Assembly: GCA_949878885.1 (NCBI GenBank) | Contig: CATLBN010000004.1 | Coordinates: forward strand, 1 to 64,000 | Source: an uncultured Clostridia bacterium | GTDB lineage: Bacteria; Bacillota; Clostridia; Christensenellales; Borkfalkiaceae | Direction of reading: 5' to 3' | Length of the DNA: 64,000 bases | Shown here: piece by piece, positions 9,353 to 18,418 of the stretch | How the letters are laid out: each line of letters starts with the position of its first letter | Position numbering within the stretch: position 1 is the first letter of the stretch | The notes under the pieces: model-generated | Databases searched by the model: none | What the model was told of the DNA's origin: nothing | The model's input: the letters and a program-made list of their open reading frames with translations, nothing else | Position numbers and translations under genes: made by a program

Positions 9353-10933
9353 TTAAGCTTGCTGTTCTGCTTCAAGCATTTCCGCAAAGTTTGCGTTGTA
9401 ATGCACCGTACAATGAGATTCGCTGGGATTTAAGTTATCTTGTGCAAAACTAAAATCACCTTCTTTAGGATACTCGATAGCGTTATACTGTTCCTCTGTG
9501 CCGCTGTAATATACAGTTACCGACTTGTTTTTACCGGTCCATTGCGAACCGATAGCAGAAGCTTCGATAATCTTTACATTAACGGGTAACCACAATACCA
9601 AATCCACCTCGCCTTTTTGTTCACAGAATGACATTCCCCAAATCTTATTAAGTTTTGTACTTAAAATTCTCACCGTTGAAAGCGAAGGGCACAGCTCGCA
9701 TACGGCGTCGCCCATACCTTCTACATTTACGGGAATTGTAATTTCAGTTAACGAAGGGCATTCTCTGAAACAAGCTTTTCCTATTTTGTTTAAATTTTCT
9801 TTTTCAGTTAAATCAATTTTAACAATAGTACTCTTGTTAAACGCATAAGCCATTATATAGTTAATATTGTCGCCGCAAGTAACTTCATTAAGCGATAAGC
9901 AGCTTTCGAATGCTCTGCCTCCTATAACTCTAACGTTATCGCCTGTATAAACATTAACTACGTTTGTCGATTGGAAAGCGCCTCCGTTAGGTTCAAACTG
10001 AACTTCGTCGGTTGTTGCTGCGCCTTTTATATGCGTTACGGGAAGCAAAGCGCCTTCGCCTTCGTTAGCGTCTTCCATATAGCGATATCCGGGGATATAT
10101 AAATCTGTAGAAGTTCTGCCTTCGCCGTCGGATACCTGTACGTATTCGTAAGTTTCGCCTTCGGCGTCTTCTGCGCTTAAAGTTTCATAGGTTAAGCCTG
10201 CGGTTGCAACGTCCACGGTAAGTTCAACCTTTTTGTCGCCGTCTGTAACTTCTATAACGGCTTTACCTGCTTTAACCGCCGTAACCGTCAATTTTCCGTC
10301 GGCATAAGCCGCGGTTGCAATTTCTTCATTTTTAGAAGTTGCTTCAACAGTTCCTTCGCCTGCGTAAGTTACAGATACTTCTGCTTGGTTAAGGTCGCCC
10401 GTGTCATCTAAACAAACGTAATCTTCGGAAAGAGCCAAAGCAACTACGGCTTCAAACGTTACGGTGTATTCGCCCGATTTGGAAGTATCTGCCGTAGAAG
10501 TAGCTTTTACTTTTACCTCGCCGGGGGCGGTTGCGGTAACCTTACCGTCTGCAGAAACAGCGCCCTCGCCCGAAACTTTGGTCCAGGTTACGGTTTGCGC
10601 AACGCCTGTAGAGCCTGCAACTGTTGCAGTAAGCTGTACCGTTTCGCCTACTTTTGCGGTAGTATTGCCGCTTATGGTTACGCCCGTTACCGTTACGGGT
10701 TTTTTAGCGCCGCATACGCAGTCTCCGCCTGAAAAGTCGTGGTCTGCGGGGTCGGTTTTATAATCGTCTTCAGTACACTTTTGATAGTGCTTATTAGCCG
10801 CCGTATCGTTTACCCAAATCAAATGGTCGCTGTGGTTGTGTTCGTCTTTGGGTTCGCAGCCTACGAACGCTCCCGCACTTGCGATAACCGCGCCTGTGCA
10901 AAGAATTGCAAGTACCTTATTCAACTTTTTCAT
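9353..10933 (-). CDS. Surface lipoprotein with bacterial Ig-like (Big_2) and LRR_5 domains
   Basis: Signal/lipobox MKKLNKVLAILCTGAVIASAGAFVGC; VTGVTISGNTTAKVGETVQLTATV...; LRR-like IGGRAFESCLSLNEV. Start at 10933 preferred over 10951. Confidence 0.85.
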   Translation of the reverse strand: MKKLNKVLAILCTGAVIASAGAFVGCEPKDEHNHSDHLIWVNDTAANKHYQKCTEDDYKTDPADHDFSGGDCVCGAKKPVTVTGVTISGNTTAKVGETVQLTATVAGSTGVAQTVTWTKVSGEGAVSADGKVTATAPGEVKVKATSTADTSKSGEYTVTFEAVVALALSEDYVCLDDTGDLNQAEVSVTYAGEGTVEATSKNEEIATAAYADGKLTVTAVKAGKAVIEVTDGDKKVELTVDVATAGLTYETLSAEDAEGETYEYVQVSDGEGRTSTDLYIPGYRYMEDANEGEGALLPVTHIKGAATTDEVQFEPNGGAFQSTNVVNVYTGDNVRVIGGRAFESCLSLNEVTCGDNINYIMAYAFNKSTIVKIDLTEKENLNKIGKACFRECPSLTEITIPVNVEGMGDAVCELCPSLSTVRILSTKLNKIWGMSFCEQKGEVDLVLWLPVNVKIIEASAIGSQWTGKNKSVTVYYSGTEEQYNAIEYPKEGDFSFAQDNLNPSESHCTVHYNANFAEMLEAEQQA

Positions 10934-10997
10934 AAAATCATTATCCTCCAAAATTTTTTAATTTTTGTTTTATGAATTTTTATTTTTAATTTTTTTA

Positions 10998-13900
10998 TTA
11001 ATCTTCGGGTTCTTCATCGGTTTTCTTTTTACCGTTACCGAAGTATCCCCAAACTTCCATTCCCACAAAGAACGCAAGACTTATTGCAAACAGCGCCGTT
11101 ATAACGGGTATTGTTCTGTCTAAGTAATACTGCCATTCCGGTTGGAAAGTAAGAATTCTTGTATTTGCCGAAAGTCCGTTCATTGCATTGCTGTGAACTA
11201 CCGAATACAGAATATTGTGAGTTGCGTCGCGCATTGCCCAAACTACGTTTGAATAAGCGCGGGTGTTGTATTTTGCCGCATTGTCTTTAAGTATGCTTGC
11301 AGTTCCCAAAGGAAGGTCGTTGCCTGCAACAAGACAGGAGAGCAAATTCATATGAGGGTTGCCGCCTGCGGTTTCGAACCAGCTGTCGGTTACGCAATAG
11401 CCTACCATTCCGAATTCGCCGCGGAGAACGGTATTTAAGAATGTGTGATGAGGTGCGGATATGGGACCCAAGCGGTTAAGCGAAGTCATAACGCCCTGCA
11501 CCTTGCCTTCTTCTATGGCAATCTGGAACGGTTTTAAATAAACTTCTCTTATCGTCTGTTCGTTAGCCCAGCTGCTGGAACCTATACGTCCTGCTTCCTG
11601 CTCGTTTAATACGCAGTGCTTCAAAAGCATAAACGCGCCTTTTTCTTCCATACCCACGTTTATAAGCGCAACGCACTTGCCCATAAGTACGGGGTCTTCG
11701 CTGTAATAACCGTAAGTACGTCCGTTATAAGGACTGCGGTGTATATTGCAGCCTGTTCCGTATAATCCCGTGTAACCCGACCATAGGCAGTCTTCGCCCC
11801 ACTGTTTGCCGTATTCCAAAAGCAAATCTTTATTGCGTGTGGAAGCTACTATTCCGTTGTCCGCATAAGCGGCAGGGTGCTTGTCCTTATCGGGGTCGGC
11901 ATATCTGCTTGCAAGTCCGTGAGCGTCGGAAGAATATCTGCCTATAACGCCCAAATCCGAGTCTTGGTCATACGTACGGGGTTTACCTATGTTTGTCATA
12001 GCCGCGGTAAATCCGTAACCGTTTAACAGCAGGTTTGCCATATCGTCGTAGGTTAGCTGATTTAAAAGCTCGTCCCACTTAGGGTCGTCGTAGGGGATAT
12101 CATTGCCTTCCTCGTCTTTCATTAAATCGAAAAGCTGCAAAGCTCCGCTTGCGCCCATTGTAGGCAAATCTCCCTCTACACCCTGAACGGTCTGCGTCAT
12201 ATCGGCGCGCATTTCAGGCGTCATAGTAACGCGGTAATAACTGTCTCTGGGGGTGCCGTCGGCGCTGAAACCTAATTTTACAGTACCTGCCCAATCGTTT
12301 CTCGAAACGTATTTCATATTTTTATCCGTTTCGCTTGCATATTTGTAAAGCTTTATGTCAACGTCGTCGAATTGATTGGTTATATCGGTGCCGTTTGCCG
12401 ATTTTGAATAAGCTTTAAAAAGATTATCGTCGGTAATGTTTACGGTTTTAACCAATGCAGCGCTGCCGCTTGCCGCGCCGCCCTTAATATCCGTCATTCC
12501 CGTTTTGTTCTTTGCCGCCAACACGTTGTTTACCGCGTCGTGCGCGTCGGCTGCTACCGTAAAGTAATAAGCGCCTTTTTCAAGAATATAAGTTTTTTCG
12601 CCGTAGCTGTCGTAGCTTGAAAGTTCGCGGCGGGGTACGCTGAAACTTACTGTTTCGGCTTCGTCTCCGGCTTTAAGCACGCTTGTTTTAGCAAAATCAA
12701 CAAGCTCCACAGCAGCTTTTTCTATACCCTTTTCTTTGTCGTAATCGGTGTAAGGCTTCTGTAAAAACAACTGTACCGCATTTTTGCCGTCCGCTCCGCT
12801 TAAGTTTTTAACTTTAACGGAAATTTCGTAAGAGTCTGTTTCCGCCGAATAGTCGCACGTCATATCCGAATAAGCGAATTGGGAATACGAAAGTCCGTAT
12901 CCGAAGGGATATGCCACAACGTCGCTGTAAACAAAATCGCCCGTGTTTTCCGTGTTTAAAATTTTATCTTCGTATCTGGTTTCCGTGTAGCGGTAACCTG
13001 AATAAATTCCTTCCTGATAAACAACCGAACCGTAGTCGGAAGCACCGTTAAACGGATATGCCGAATAGTGGTTTGCGCCGCTGTGGATATACGCGTTTGC
13101 GCCCCAATTTGCATGCACGGGGTTGAGATAGTGGTTTTTCCAGAAAGTATCCGAAAGTTTGCCGGAAGGATTTACTTTGCCTGCAAGAATATTTCCTATA
13201 GCATTTGTGCCCGCACTGCCGGTAGAGCCCATATACAAAAGCGCGTCTACGCCGTATCTGTCTTCAAAATCGCACGCAACCTGATTGGTAGTGTTCATAA
13301 TTACTATGAATTTATTGAACGTGCCGCTTTTTCTAAGTTCGCCTATGTTGTAAAGCATATCTTCTTCCTGTTCGGAAAGTATAAGATAGTTGCCTTTTTT
13401 ACCGTCGAAGCCGTAATTCTTTTCTCCGAGGTCTCTAAGCTGGTTATCGGTAGCCTCGCCGCCCACGCGCGAAATTACGAATATAGCAGTTTTAAAACCT
13501 TCAGCCGTTCTGCTTGCAGGAAGCGCGCTCCAAGGCGCTTCGTTAATGGAATATACGTTGCCGAAAGACGTGCTGTTATAAATTGACCTTCTACCGTACG
13601 AACTGCCTTTATACCAATTATAAAGTTCGTCGTTAATGGTAATGCCGGCTTGGTTAAGCCCCTCTTTAAACGGAATTGCATCCTCAGCTTTGTCCTGACC
13701 TTCGCGGTAGCCGGAGATAACGGGTTTTGCCGACGATGCCGAAAAAAGCGATACTTTATCGTTGCTGTTTAAAGGAAGCGCGTTGTTTTCGTTTTTCAAA
13801 AGCACTGCGCCTTCTTCCGTTACGGTTTGCGAATATTCGAATCCTTTGGCTCTTACAGCTTTAACCGAATCGAACTCCGACTGATAAAAGTCGGAAGCCG

Positions 13901-14096
13901 AAGTTTCGGTGCCGTCGTCTATATAAACTATATTGTTACCGCCTCCGCCGCCTAAAAAGTTTGTTACCTCGTTTTCGTTGGCGTTTGCAAGCGCCGCTCC
14001 CACCGTTATTACGCCGAAAGTCAAAGAAAACGTAAGCGCCATAGCCCTTGAAATGTGAGTTAATATTTTTCTTGTAAGTTTTAATTTGTTGTTCAC
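10998..14096 (-). CDS. Glycoside hydrolase family 3 protein with permuted domain order and N- and C-terminal transmembrane segments
   Basis: GH3 C-domain motifs (EEGAVLLKNENNALPL, YPFGYGLSYSQF) precede the TIM-barrel motifs (SSDAHGLASRYAD, LLKHCVLNEQE, VMTSLNRLGP, CVTDSWFE). Confidence 0.9.
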   Translation of the reverse strand: MNNKLKLTRKILTHISRAMALTFSLTFGVITVGAALANANENEVTNFLGGGGGNNIVYIDDGTETSASDFYQSEFDSVKAVRAKGFEYSQTVTEEGAVLLKNENNALPLNSNDKVSLFSASSAKPVISGYREGQDKAEDAIPFKEGLNQAGITINDELYNWYKGSSYGRRSIYNSTSFGNVYSINEAPWSALPASRTAEGFKTAIFVISRVGGEATDNQLRDLGEKNYGFDGKKGNYLILSEQEEDMLYNIGELRKSGTFNKFIVIMNTTNQVACDFEDRYGVDALLYMGSTGSAGTNAIGNILAGKVNPSGKLSDTFWKNHYLNPVHANWGANAYIHSGANHYSAYPFNGASDYGSVVYQEGIYSGYRYTETRYEDKILNTENTGDFVYSDVVAYPFGYGLSYSQFAYSDMTCDYSAETDSYEISVKVKNLSGADGKNAVQLFLQKPYTDYDKEKGIEKAAVELVDFAKTSVLKAGDEAETVSFSVPRRELSSYDSYGEKTYILEKGAYYFTVAADAHDAVNNVLAAKNKTGMTDIKGGAASGSAALVKTVNITDDNLFKAYSKSANGTDITNQFDDVDIKLYKYASETDKNMKYVSRNDWAGTVKLGFSADGTPRDSYYRVTMTPEMRADMTQTVQGVEGDLPTMGASGALQLFDLMKDEEGNDIPYDDPKWDELLNQLTYDDMANLLLNGYGFTAAMTNIGKPRTYDQDSDLGVIGRYSSDAHGLASRYADPDKDKHPAAYADNGIVASTRNKDLLLEYGKQWGEDCLWSGYTGLYGTGCNIHRSPYNGRTYGYYSEDPVLMGKCVALINVGMEEKGAFMLLKHCVLNEQEAGRIGSSSWANEQTIREVYLKPFQIAIEEGKVQGVMTSLNRLGPISAPHHTFLNTVLRGEFGMVGYCVTDSWFETAGGNPHMNLLSCLVAGNDLPLGTASILKDNAAKYNTRAYSNVVWAMRDATHNILYSVVHSNAMNGLSANTRILTFQPEWQYYLDRTIPVITALFAISLAFFVGMEVWGYFGNGKKKTDEEPED

Positions 14097-14587
14097 GATA
14101 CAACCTCCTGCGCTTTAATATGACTTTCCGCCGCCTTTTTTTCAGCTCTGTACTGATTGAAGAAGGAAGCCGCAAAACAAATTACAATGTTAATTATGTA
14201 AGCGAAAATTACGAATAAAAAGTTTGAACCCATAAATTCGAAGATACCGCCTATGCTTATGTTTCCCGCTTTGAAAAGCTTGTCGGCTACGTCGTAATAA
14301 ACCGTATCTACAAATATAAGCAGTCCCGCCAAATTGAATGCAAACATTACCAAGCTACCGTATCTTGCCGTGTATTTAAAAAAGCACATTGCAAACGAAG
14401 CGCACGCAAGAAACGGAAGCGCAAACGCAAGCGTGCTCCAATAATTTAACTGTTCGCCGTATTCCGCCTGATACACAAACGGAATTACAAACGACAGAAT
14501 AACTACGGGAATTAAAAGATAAAATCCGATGCTGCGCGTTTTAATGTAGTTCCAAGCCGCGCCGAAAAATTTTTTTACTTTTTCCAT
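14093..14587 (-). CDS. Hypothetical multi-pass membrane protein, coupled to the GH3 gene
   Basis: About four hydrophobic segments; its stop overlaps the GH3 start (14093-14096). Confidence 0.75.
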   Translation of the reverse strand: MEKVKKFFGAAWNYIKTRSIGFYLLIPVVILSFVIPFVYQAEYGEQLNYWSTLAFALPFLACASFAMCFFKYTARYGSLVMFAFNLAGLLIFVDTVYYDVADKLFKAGNISIGGIFEFMGSNFLFVIFAYIINIVICFAASFFNQYRAEKKAAESHIKAQEVVS

Positions 14588-14599
14588 ACCGTTTACTCC

Positions 14600-15820
14600 T
14601 TAATTTACCGTTATATTTATTGAAACTCTTGCGCCGCCGTAAGATATGGTTACTTTTTTGTCGTTAACCGTAAGCGGTTTGTTACCTACGCTGAATTCGC
14701 ATTTGTTAAGGTCTACCGTTTTACCCAAAAGATATTCTTTATCGTCAACGGCATAAGATGCATATATGCTCATACCCGTAGGGTCGAAAATTTCTCCTGC
14801 GGAATACTCGGTTTTTACGGGTAAACTGTCTATATCCAGCTTTTCCACCGTACCGGGGGTATAAAACACGCCAACAACTTCTATTTTCATAGGTTTTGCG
14901 CTTGTTCCGCCGAGAGTACCGTTTGTGCTGTTAGGGTTGCTTACCTTTATAAACTGATTTTCAAGGTTTGTGCTGCTGTCGCGCGTACCCTTAACAAGCA
15001 GAGGCTTTATTTCGCCGGGAGCTACGGTTACGTCTGCCCAAGTATTACCGTCTATACACCAACTTAATTTTATAGGGTCGGTATATGCCGAAGGGTCGGT
15101 AACGTTTTTGATTATGTAATAAACCTGACGTTCTACTTTTTCTTTAAACGGAACATACAGCGGGAAGCGCTGATATGCGCCCCAGCCGTGCGCGTAGTCC
15201 CACATATAATCTTTGCCGTAAATCAAGCCCTGCCCGGGATGATTTTTTATGTATTCTTCATCTTTCGAATATCTTGCGGGGTCTAATGTTATAACGTCGT
15301 CGGCTTTTGTTTTTGCTTTAAAAGTAATTTGCGTATAGGGCTTTCCTGCGTATTCGGTGCCTTCTTCCCCATATGCGTACGTGCCCACGTATGCCTGCGC
15401 AAGACTGCCTGCTTCTTTTTTAAGATTGGGCGCAACTATTGTTGCAAGATGAGCGTCGGGCATAGGAATTTCTTCGTCGCAAACTGCGCACTTGGTTGTT
15501 GCTTCATATTCGAGTACAGACGTTGCGCCTTCTTTCATTTTTACGCTAAAAGCTTCCGACGCAACGTGGTCGCCGAGAGGAAGTTCCTCGGCTTCGCTGA
15601 TTTCGTACAAGCCTTTTTCAGACGTATAAGCAAAAAGTTTATCGCACTTCCTGCATTTGTAGGAATATCCGTGCCCGTGCTGAATACAAGTTGAGTTTTC
15701 TTTTTCGATAACGTCCAACTGATGAGCGCAATAACCGCAACCTGTCGCGCCTATACAGCCTAGAACGAACGAAGCTAAAGCAACACCGGCAGCAACGATT
15801 TTTTTTATTTTGTTTTTCAT
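14600..15820 (-). CDS. Lipoprotein with CXXC (zinc-ribbon-like) region and C-terminal Ig-like domain
   Basis: MKNKIKKIVAAGVALASFVLGCIGATGC lipobox; CRKC...CAVC; IDSLPVKTEYSAGEIFDPTGMSIYASY Ig-like. Start reassigned to 15820 because of CAGGAGACC RBS. Confidence 0.8.
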   Translation of the reverse strand: MKNKIKKIVAAGVALASFVLGCIGATGCGYCAHQLDVIEKENSTCIQHGHGYSYKCRKCDKLFAYTSEKGLYEISEAEELPLGDHVASEAFSVKMKEGATSVLEYEATTKCAVCDEEIPMPDAHLATIVAPNLKKEAGSLAQAYVGTYAYGEEGTEYAGKPYTQITFKAKTKADDVITLDPARYSKDEEYIKNHPGQGLIYGKDYMWDYAHGWGAYQRFPLYVPFKEKVERQVYYIIKNVTDPSAYTDPIKLSWCIDGNTWADVTVAPGEIKPLLVKGTRDSSTNLENQFIKVSNPNSTNGTLGGTSAKPMKIEVVGVFYTPGTVEKLDIDSLPVKTEYSAGEIFDPTGMSIYASYAVDDKEYLLGKTVDLNKCEFSVGNKPLTVNDKKVTISYGGARVSINITVN

Positions 15821-15839
15821 CAAAAGGTCTCCTGAATTT

Positions 15840-16060
15840 TGTGTTTGTTTTAATTTCCGCAAATACGGGTTAGAGTTCCCCTTTCGGGCTTTGGCGCCCA
15901 TTCGTCGCCGCGCTTCAATGTGCTTTATTGTTTTTACTTAGTCCTCCTTATCCTAAAATTCAAAACTTTTATTTTCGGCGGAGTTTTCCGCAGATAACCG
16001 TTAAGTGTTATTCTCCGTGTGTAGAACACACGGAGAAGGGGTACCCCTTCGATTTTAGCT
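15840..16060 (-). promoter_or_regulatory. Long structured leader of the lipoprotein/GH3 operon
   Basis: Tandem hairpins GAAGGGG-TA-CCCCTTC and TTCTCCGTGTGT-TCT-ACACACGGAGAA (minus strand), then GCGGA-AAAC-TCCGC and GGGCGCCAAAGCCCGAAAGGGG. Confidence 0.5.
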
Positions 16061-16118
16061 TATTTTATTTTTTTCCTTAGAATATCAATAATTGTCGAAA
16101 AATGTTGAACAATTACAT

Positions 16119-16149
16119 ATTCTGTAAGTTTTTATACACTTTCTGCAAA
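16119..16149 (-). promoter_or_regulatory. Candidate LytTR-type binding site (9-bp direct repeats, 12-bp spacer)
   Basis: TTCTGTAAG-N12-TTCTGCAAA (+ strand), repeat period exactly 21 bp, next to a LytTR regulator operon. Confidence 0.45.
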
Positions 16150-16163
16150 AAAACCGTAAAAAA

Positions 16164-16195
16164 AACTTGCGCGGCAAGTTTTTGCCGCGCAAGTT
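16164..16195 (-). terminator. Intrinsic terminator of the LytTR two-component operon
   Basis: aacttgcgcggcaa-gttt-ttgccgcgcaagtt; T-tract on the minus strand. Confidence 0.8.
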
Positions 16196-16208
16196 AAATT
16201 TGTTTAAA

Positions 16209-17519
16209 TTAAATTTTAACGGGAATTACCACGCACAAAGTAAACGTGCCGTCCTCCACGTTATAACTAACCGTACCGTCGTATTTGGCTGCTATTGTTT
16301 TTATACTCTTTACTCCGAAGCCGTGGCTTGTTTTATCGCTTTTTGTTGTTATAAGCTCGCCGTTAAAAGTTTTCAGTTTACCCTTAAACGTGTTTTCGCA
16401 TCTTATAATCAGCAAGCCGTTGTTTTTAAAAACCGCAAGTTTTATAAGTTTTGCCTCGCCGTCGTTTATGCCTTCAAAACTTTCAATGGCGTTATCCAGC
16501 GCGTTACCGAACAAAGAACAAATATCCGCGTCGCTTATAAAATGAAGCGCGGTTCCGTCGGCAACGCAAGTAAAAGTAATTCCGTTTTGAACGCATAAAA
16601 TACTTTTTGACATTAATATCGTATCTAATATATTGCTGCCTGTTTTAAAAACCACTTCGTAAGTTTTAATTTCGTTTTCTATTTCGTTTACAAGCTTTTC
16701 GGCCGCTTCCGAACCTTGCTCTCTTATAAGCGCGACCTGATGCTTTAAATCGTGATATCTTCGGTTTACGGAATCTATAGCGTTTTGGGTAAGACAATAC
16801 TGCTCGTACTGTCTGTCAAGCAAAATTTTTATTTGCATAAGCTCCATTTCCGCGCTGTTTGCGTTTTTTTGTTCTCGGTTGCCGTACAACACCAATAATC
16901 CGCATAAATCAACCAAAGTGCGGATATAGAAAATTTCAAGCGCGTCTTTGCCGGAAAGCGGCGTATTCCAACGCATAAAACTTATATTGCTTATTAAAAA
17001 CGCCGTTACAACTATTATAATCGCGGTAAGCAGGTCTTTTGTAGAAACGCTGTTTATATGCTTGCGGCTGAAATGCCGTTCTATAAAAAACATAACTGCA
17101 TATAACGCCGAATATACGATTACGGCAAAAATTATATTTGCCGAAGCGGATGCAAAAGCTTTAAAGTTTGTTGCAAAAAAGTAATACAGCCACCATTCTA
17201 CGGAAGAAATAAATTCCGCTACTATAAAAGCCTGCACGCCTAAATAACAAGCCGTTTTAAAATTGTGTTTTGTTGTAAGCCAAACAAATAAACACATTAA
17301 GGCTACCGCAAAAACCATACACGGCACCCAAAAACCCAACGGCAAAATTCCGGCAATTATATGAAAGACAACGAATACTACAATAGAAGAAATATATAAA
17401 ACCGCCGTCTGTACCTTTGAAAAACGTTTAATTGAAAAAGCGATAACCACAAAACAAGCCAGCCACTCCGAAAGCGCGGTGTAAATTCTGGGTATATCCG
17501 GTATTACGGTATCGGGCAT
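16209..17519 (-). CDS. Sensor histidine kinase, GHKL/AgrC-like, with N-terminal polytopic sensor
   Basis: Six or so hydrophobic segments; RRYHDLKHQVALI; DALDNAIES; HGFGVKSIKTIAAKYDG. Confidence 0.9.
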   Translation of the reverse strand: MPDTVIPDIPRIYTALSEWLACFVVIAFSIKRFSKVQTAVLYISSIVVFVVFHIIAGILPLGFWVPCMVFAVALMCLFVWLTTKHNFKTACYLGVQAFIVAEFISSVEWWLYYFFATNFKAFASASANIIFAVIVYSALYAVMFFIERHFSRKHINSVSTKDLLTAIIIVVTAFLISNISFMRWNTPLSGKDALEIFYIRTLVDLCGLLVLYGNREQKNANSAEMELMQIKILLDRQYEQYCLTQNAIDSVNRRYHDLKHQVALIREQGSEAAEKLVNEIENEIKTYEVVFKTGSNILDTILMSKSILCVQNGITFTCVADGTALHFISDADICSLFGNALDNAIESFEGINDGEAKLIKLAVFKNNGLLIIRCENTFKGKLKTFNGELITTKSDKTSHGFGVKSIKTIAAKYDGTVSYNVEDGTFTLCVVIPVKI

Positions 17520-17522
17520 AAT

Positions 17523-18233
17523 TTAACCTCCGCAATAGAAGCCTGCAAGCTTCTCCATAAACTGCTTTTTTCTGGGACGGCTTATTTTTAATTCGTATCC
17601 GCCTACGCTTACCATATCGTCTTTAACGCCGTTTACCATCATAAGATTTATTAAATATCCGCTGTTGCATCTGAAAAAGTTGTTTTTTTCCAAACGGCTT
17701 TCATAGTCGCGCATTGTTCCGAATATTTCGTAATCGCTGTTTTTTGTGTGAAATATTATTTTATGCTTTATACACTCCACGTAAATTATTTCGTTTAAAG
17801 CCAAACGTACGGTATTATTGCGCAGCGTTATCAAAATATATTCTTCGCGCTTTTTTATTACCGAACCTATAAATCTTTTTACTTCAGCGGCAAAAACCGT
17901 GTAGCTTATAGGCTTTAAAATATAATTGAATGCGCGTACTTTATAACCCACTATTGCATATTGCGTGCAATTCGTTATAAATATTATCTCTACGTGTTCA
18001 TCAAATTTTCTTAAATACTCAGCGGCTTTCATACCGTCTACGCGCTGCATTTCAATATCCATTAAAATAACGTCGTAACGGCATTGAAAATTTTCGCAAA
18101 TTTCGTCGCCGTCGGTAAATTTGCTTATAACGAATTCTATATCCGGATTTTCCTGCCTGTATTTATTTAAAAACGCCGTGAGTTTTTGCATTTCTTCACG
18201 GCTGTCTTCAACTATAGCTATGTTTATTACCAT
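17523..18233 (-). CDS. LytTR-family response regulator (AgrA/LytR-like)
   Basis: Receiver domain (IAIVEDSREEM...YDVILMDIEM) plus LytTR DNA-binding domain (IIYVECIKHKIIFHT...FFRCNSGYLINL). Confidence 0.92.
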   Translation of the reverse strand: MVINIAIVEDSREEMQKLTAFLNKYRQENPDIEFVISKFTDGDEICENFQCRYDVILMDIEMQRVDGMKAAEYLRKFDEHVEIIFITNCTQYAIVGYKVRAFNYILKPISYTVFAAEVKRFIGSVIKKREEYILITLRNNTVRLALNEIIYVECIKHKIIFHTKNSDYEIFGTMRDYESRLEKNNFFRCNSGYLINLMMVNGVKDDMVSVGGYELKISRPRKKQFMEKLAGFYCGG

Positions 18234-18418
18234 ATGCTTTTCCCCCTCGCATAGCGTTCAACCACGTTTAATAAAAGAAATTGACTTTATCAATTTAAGT
18301 TTAACACTAAATTCTGAAATTATCAAGAGAAAAATTACGGACCTTGCCGCGCATAGGTGTTTTTTACTTTTGCGCGGCAAATCCGTATTCAGAGAAAAAA
18401 ATGAAAAAGTCTTAATTA

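Noticed and set aside
15820-15901. N-terminal extension MGAKARKGNSNPYLRKLKQTQNSGDLL as part of the lipoprotein or a leader peptide
   Set aside because: No ribosome binding site before that ATG, while MKNKIKK has CAGGAGACC and a lipobox signal peptide.
18339-18385. TTGCCGCGC inverted repeat at 18.35 kb resembling the hairpin at 16.17 kb, considered as a mobile REP-like element
   Set aside because: Only two copies seen, both at gene ends with nearby T-runs on the minus strand; terminators explain them.
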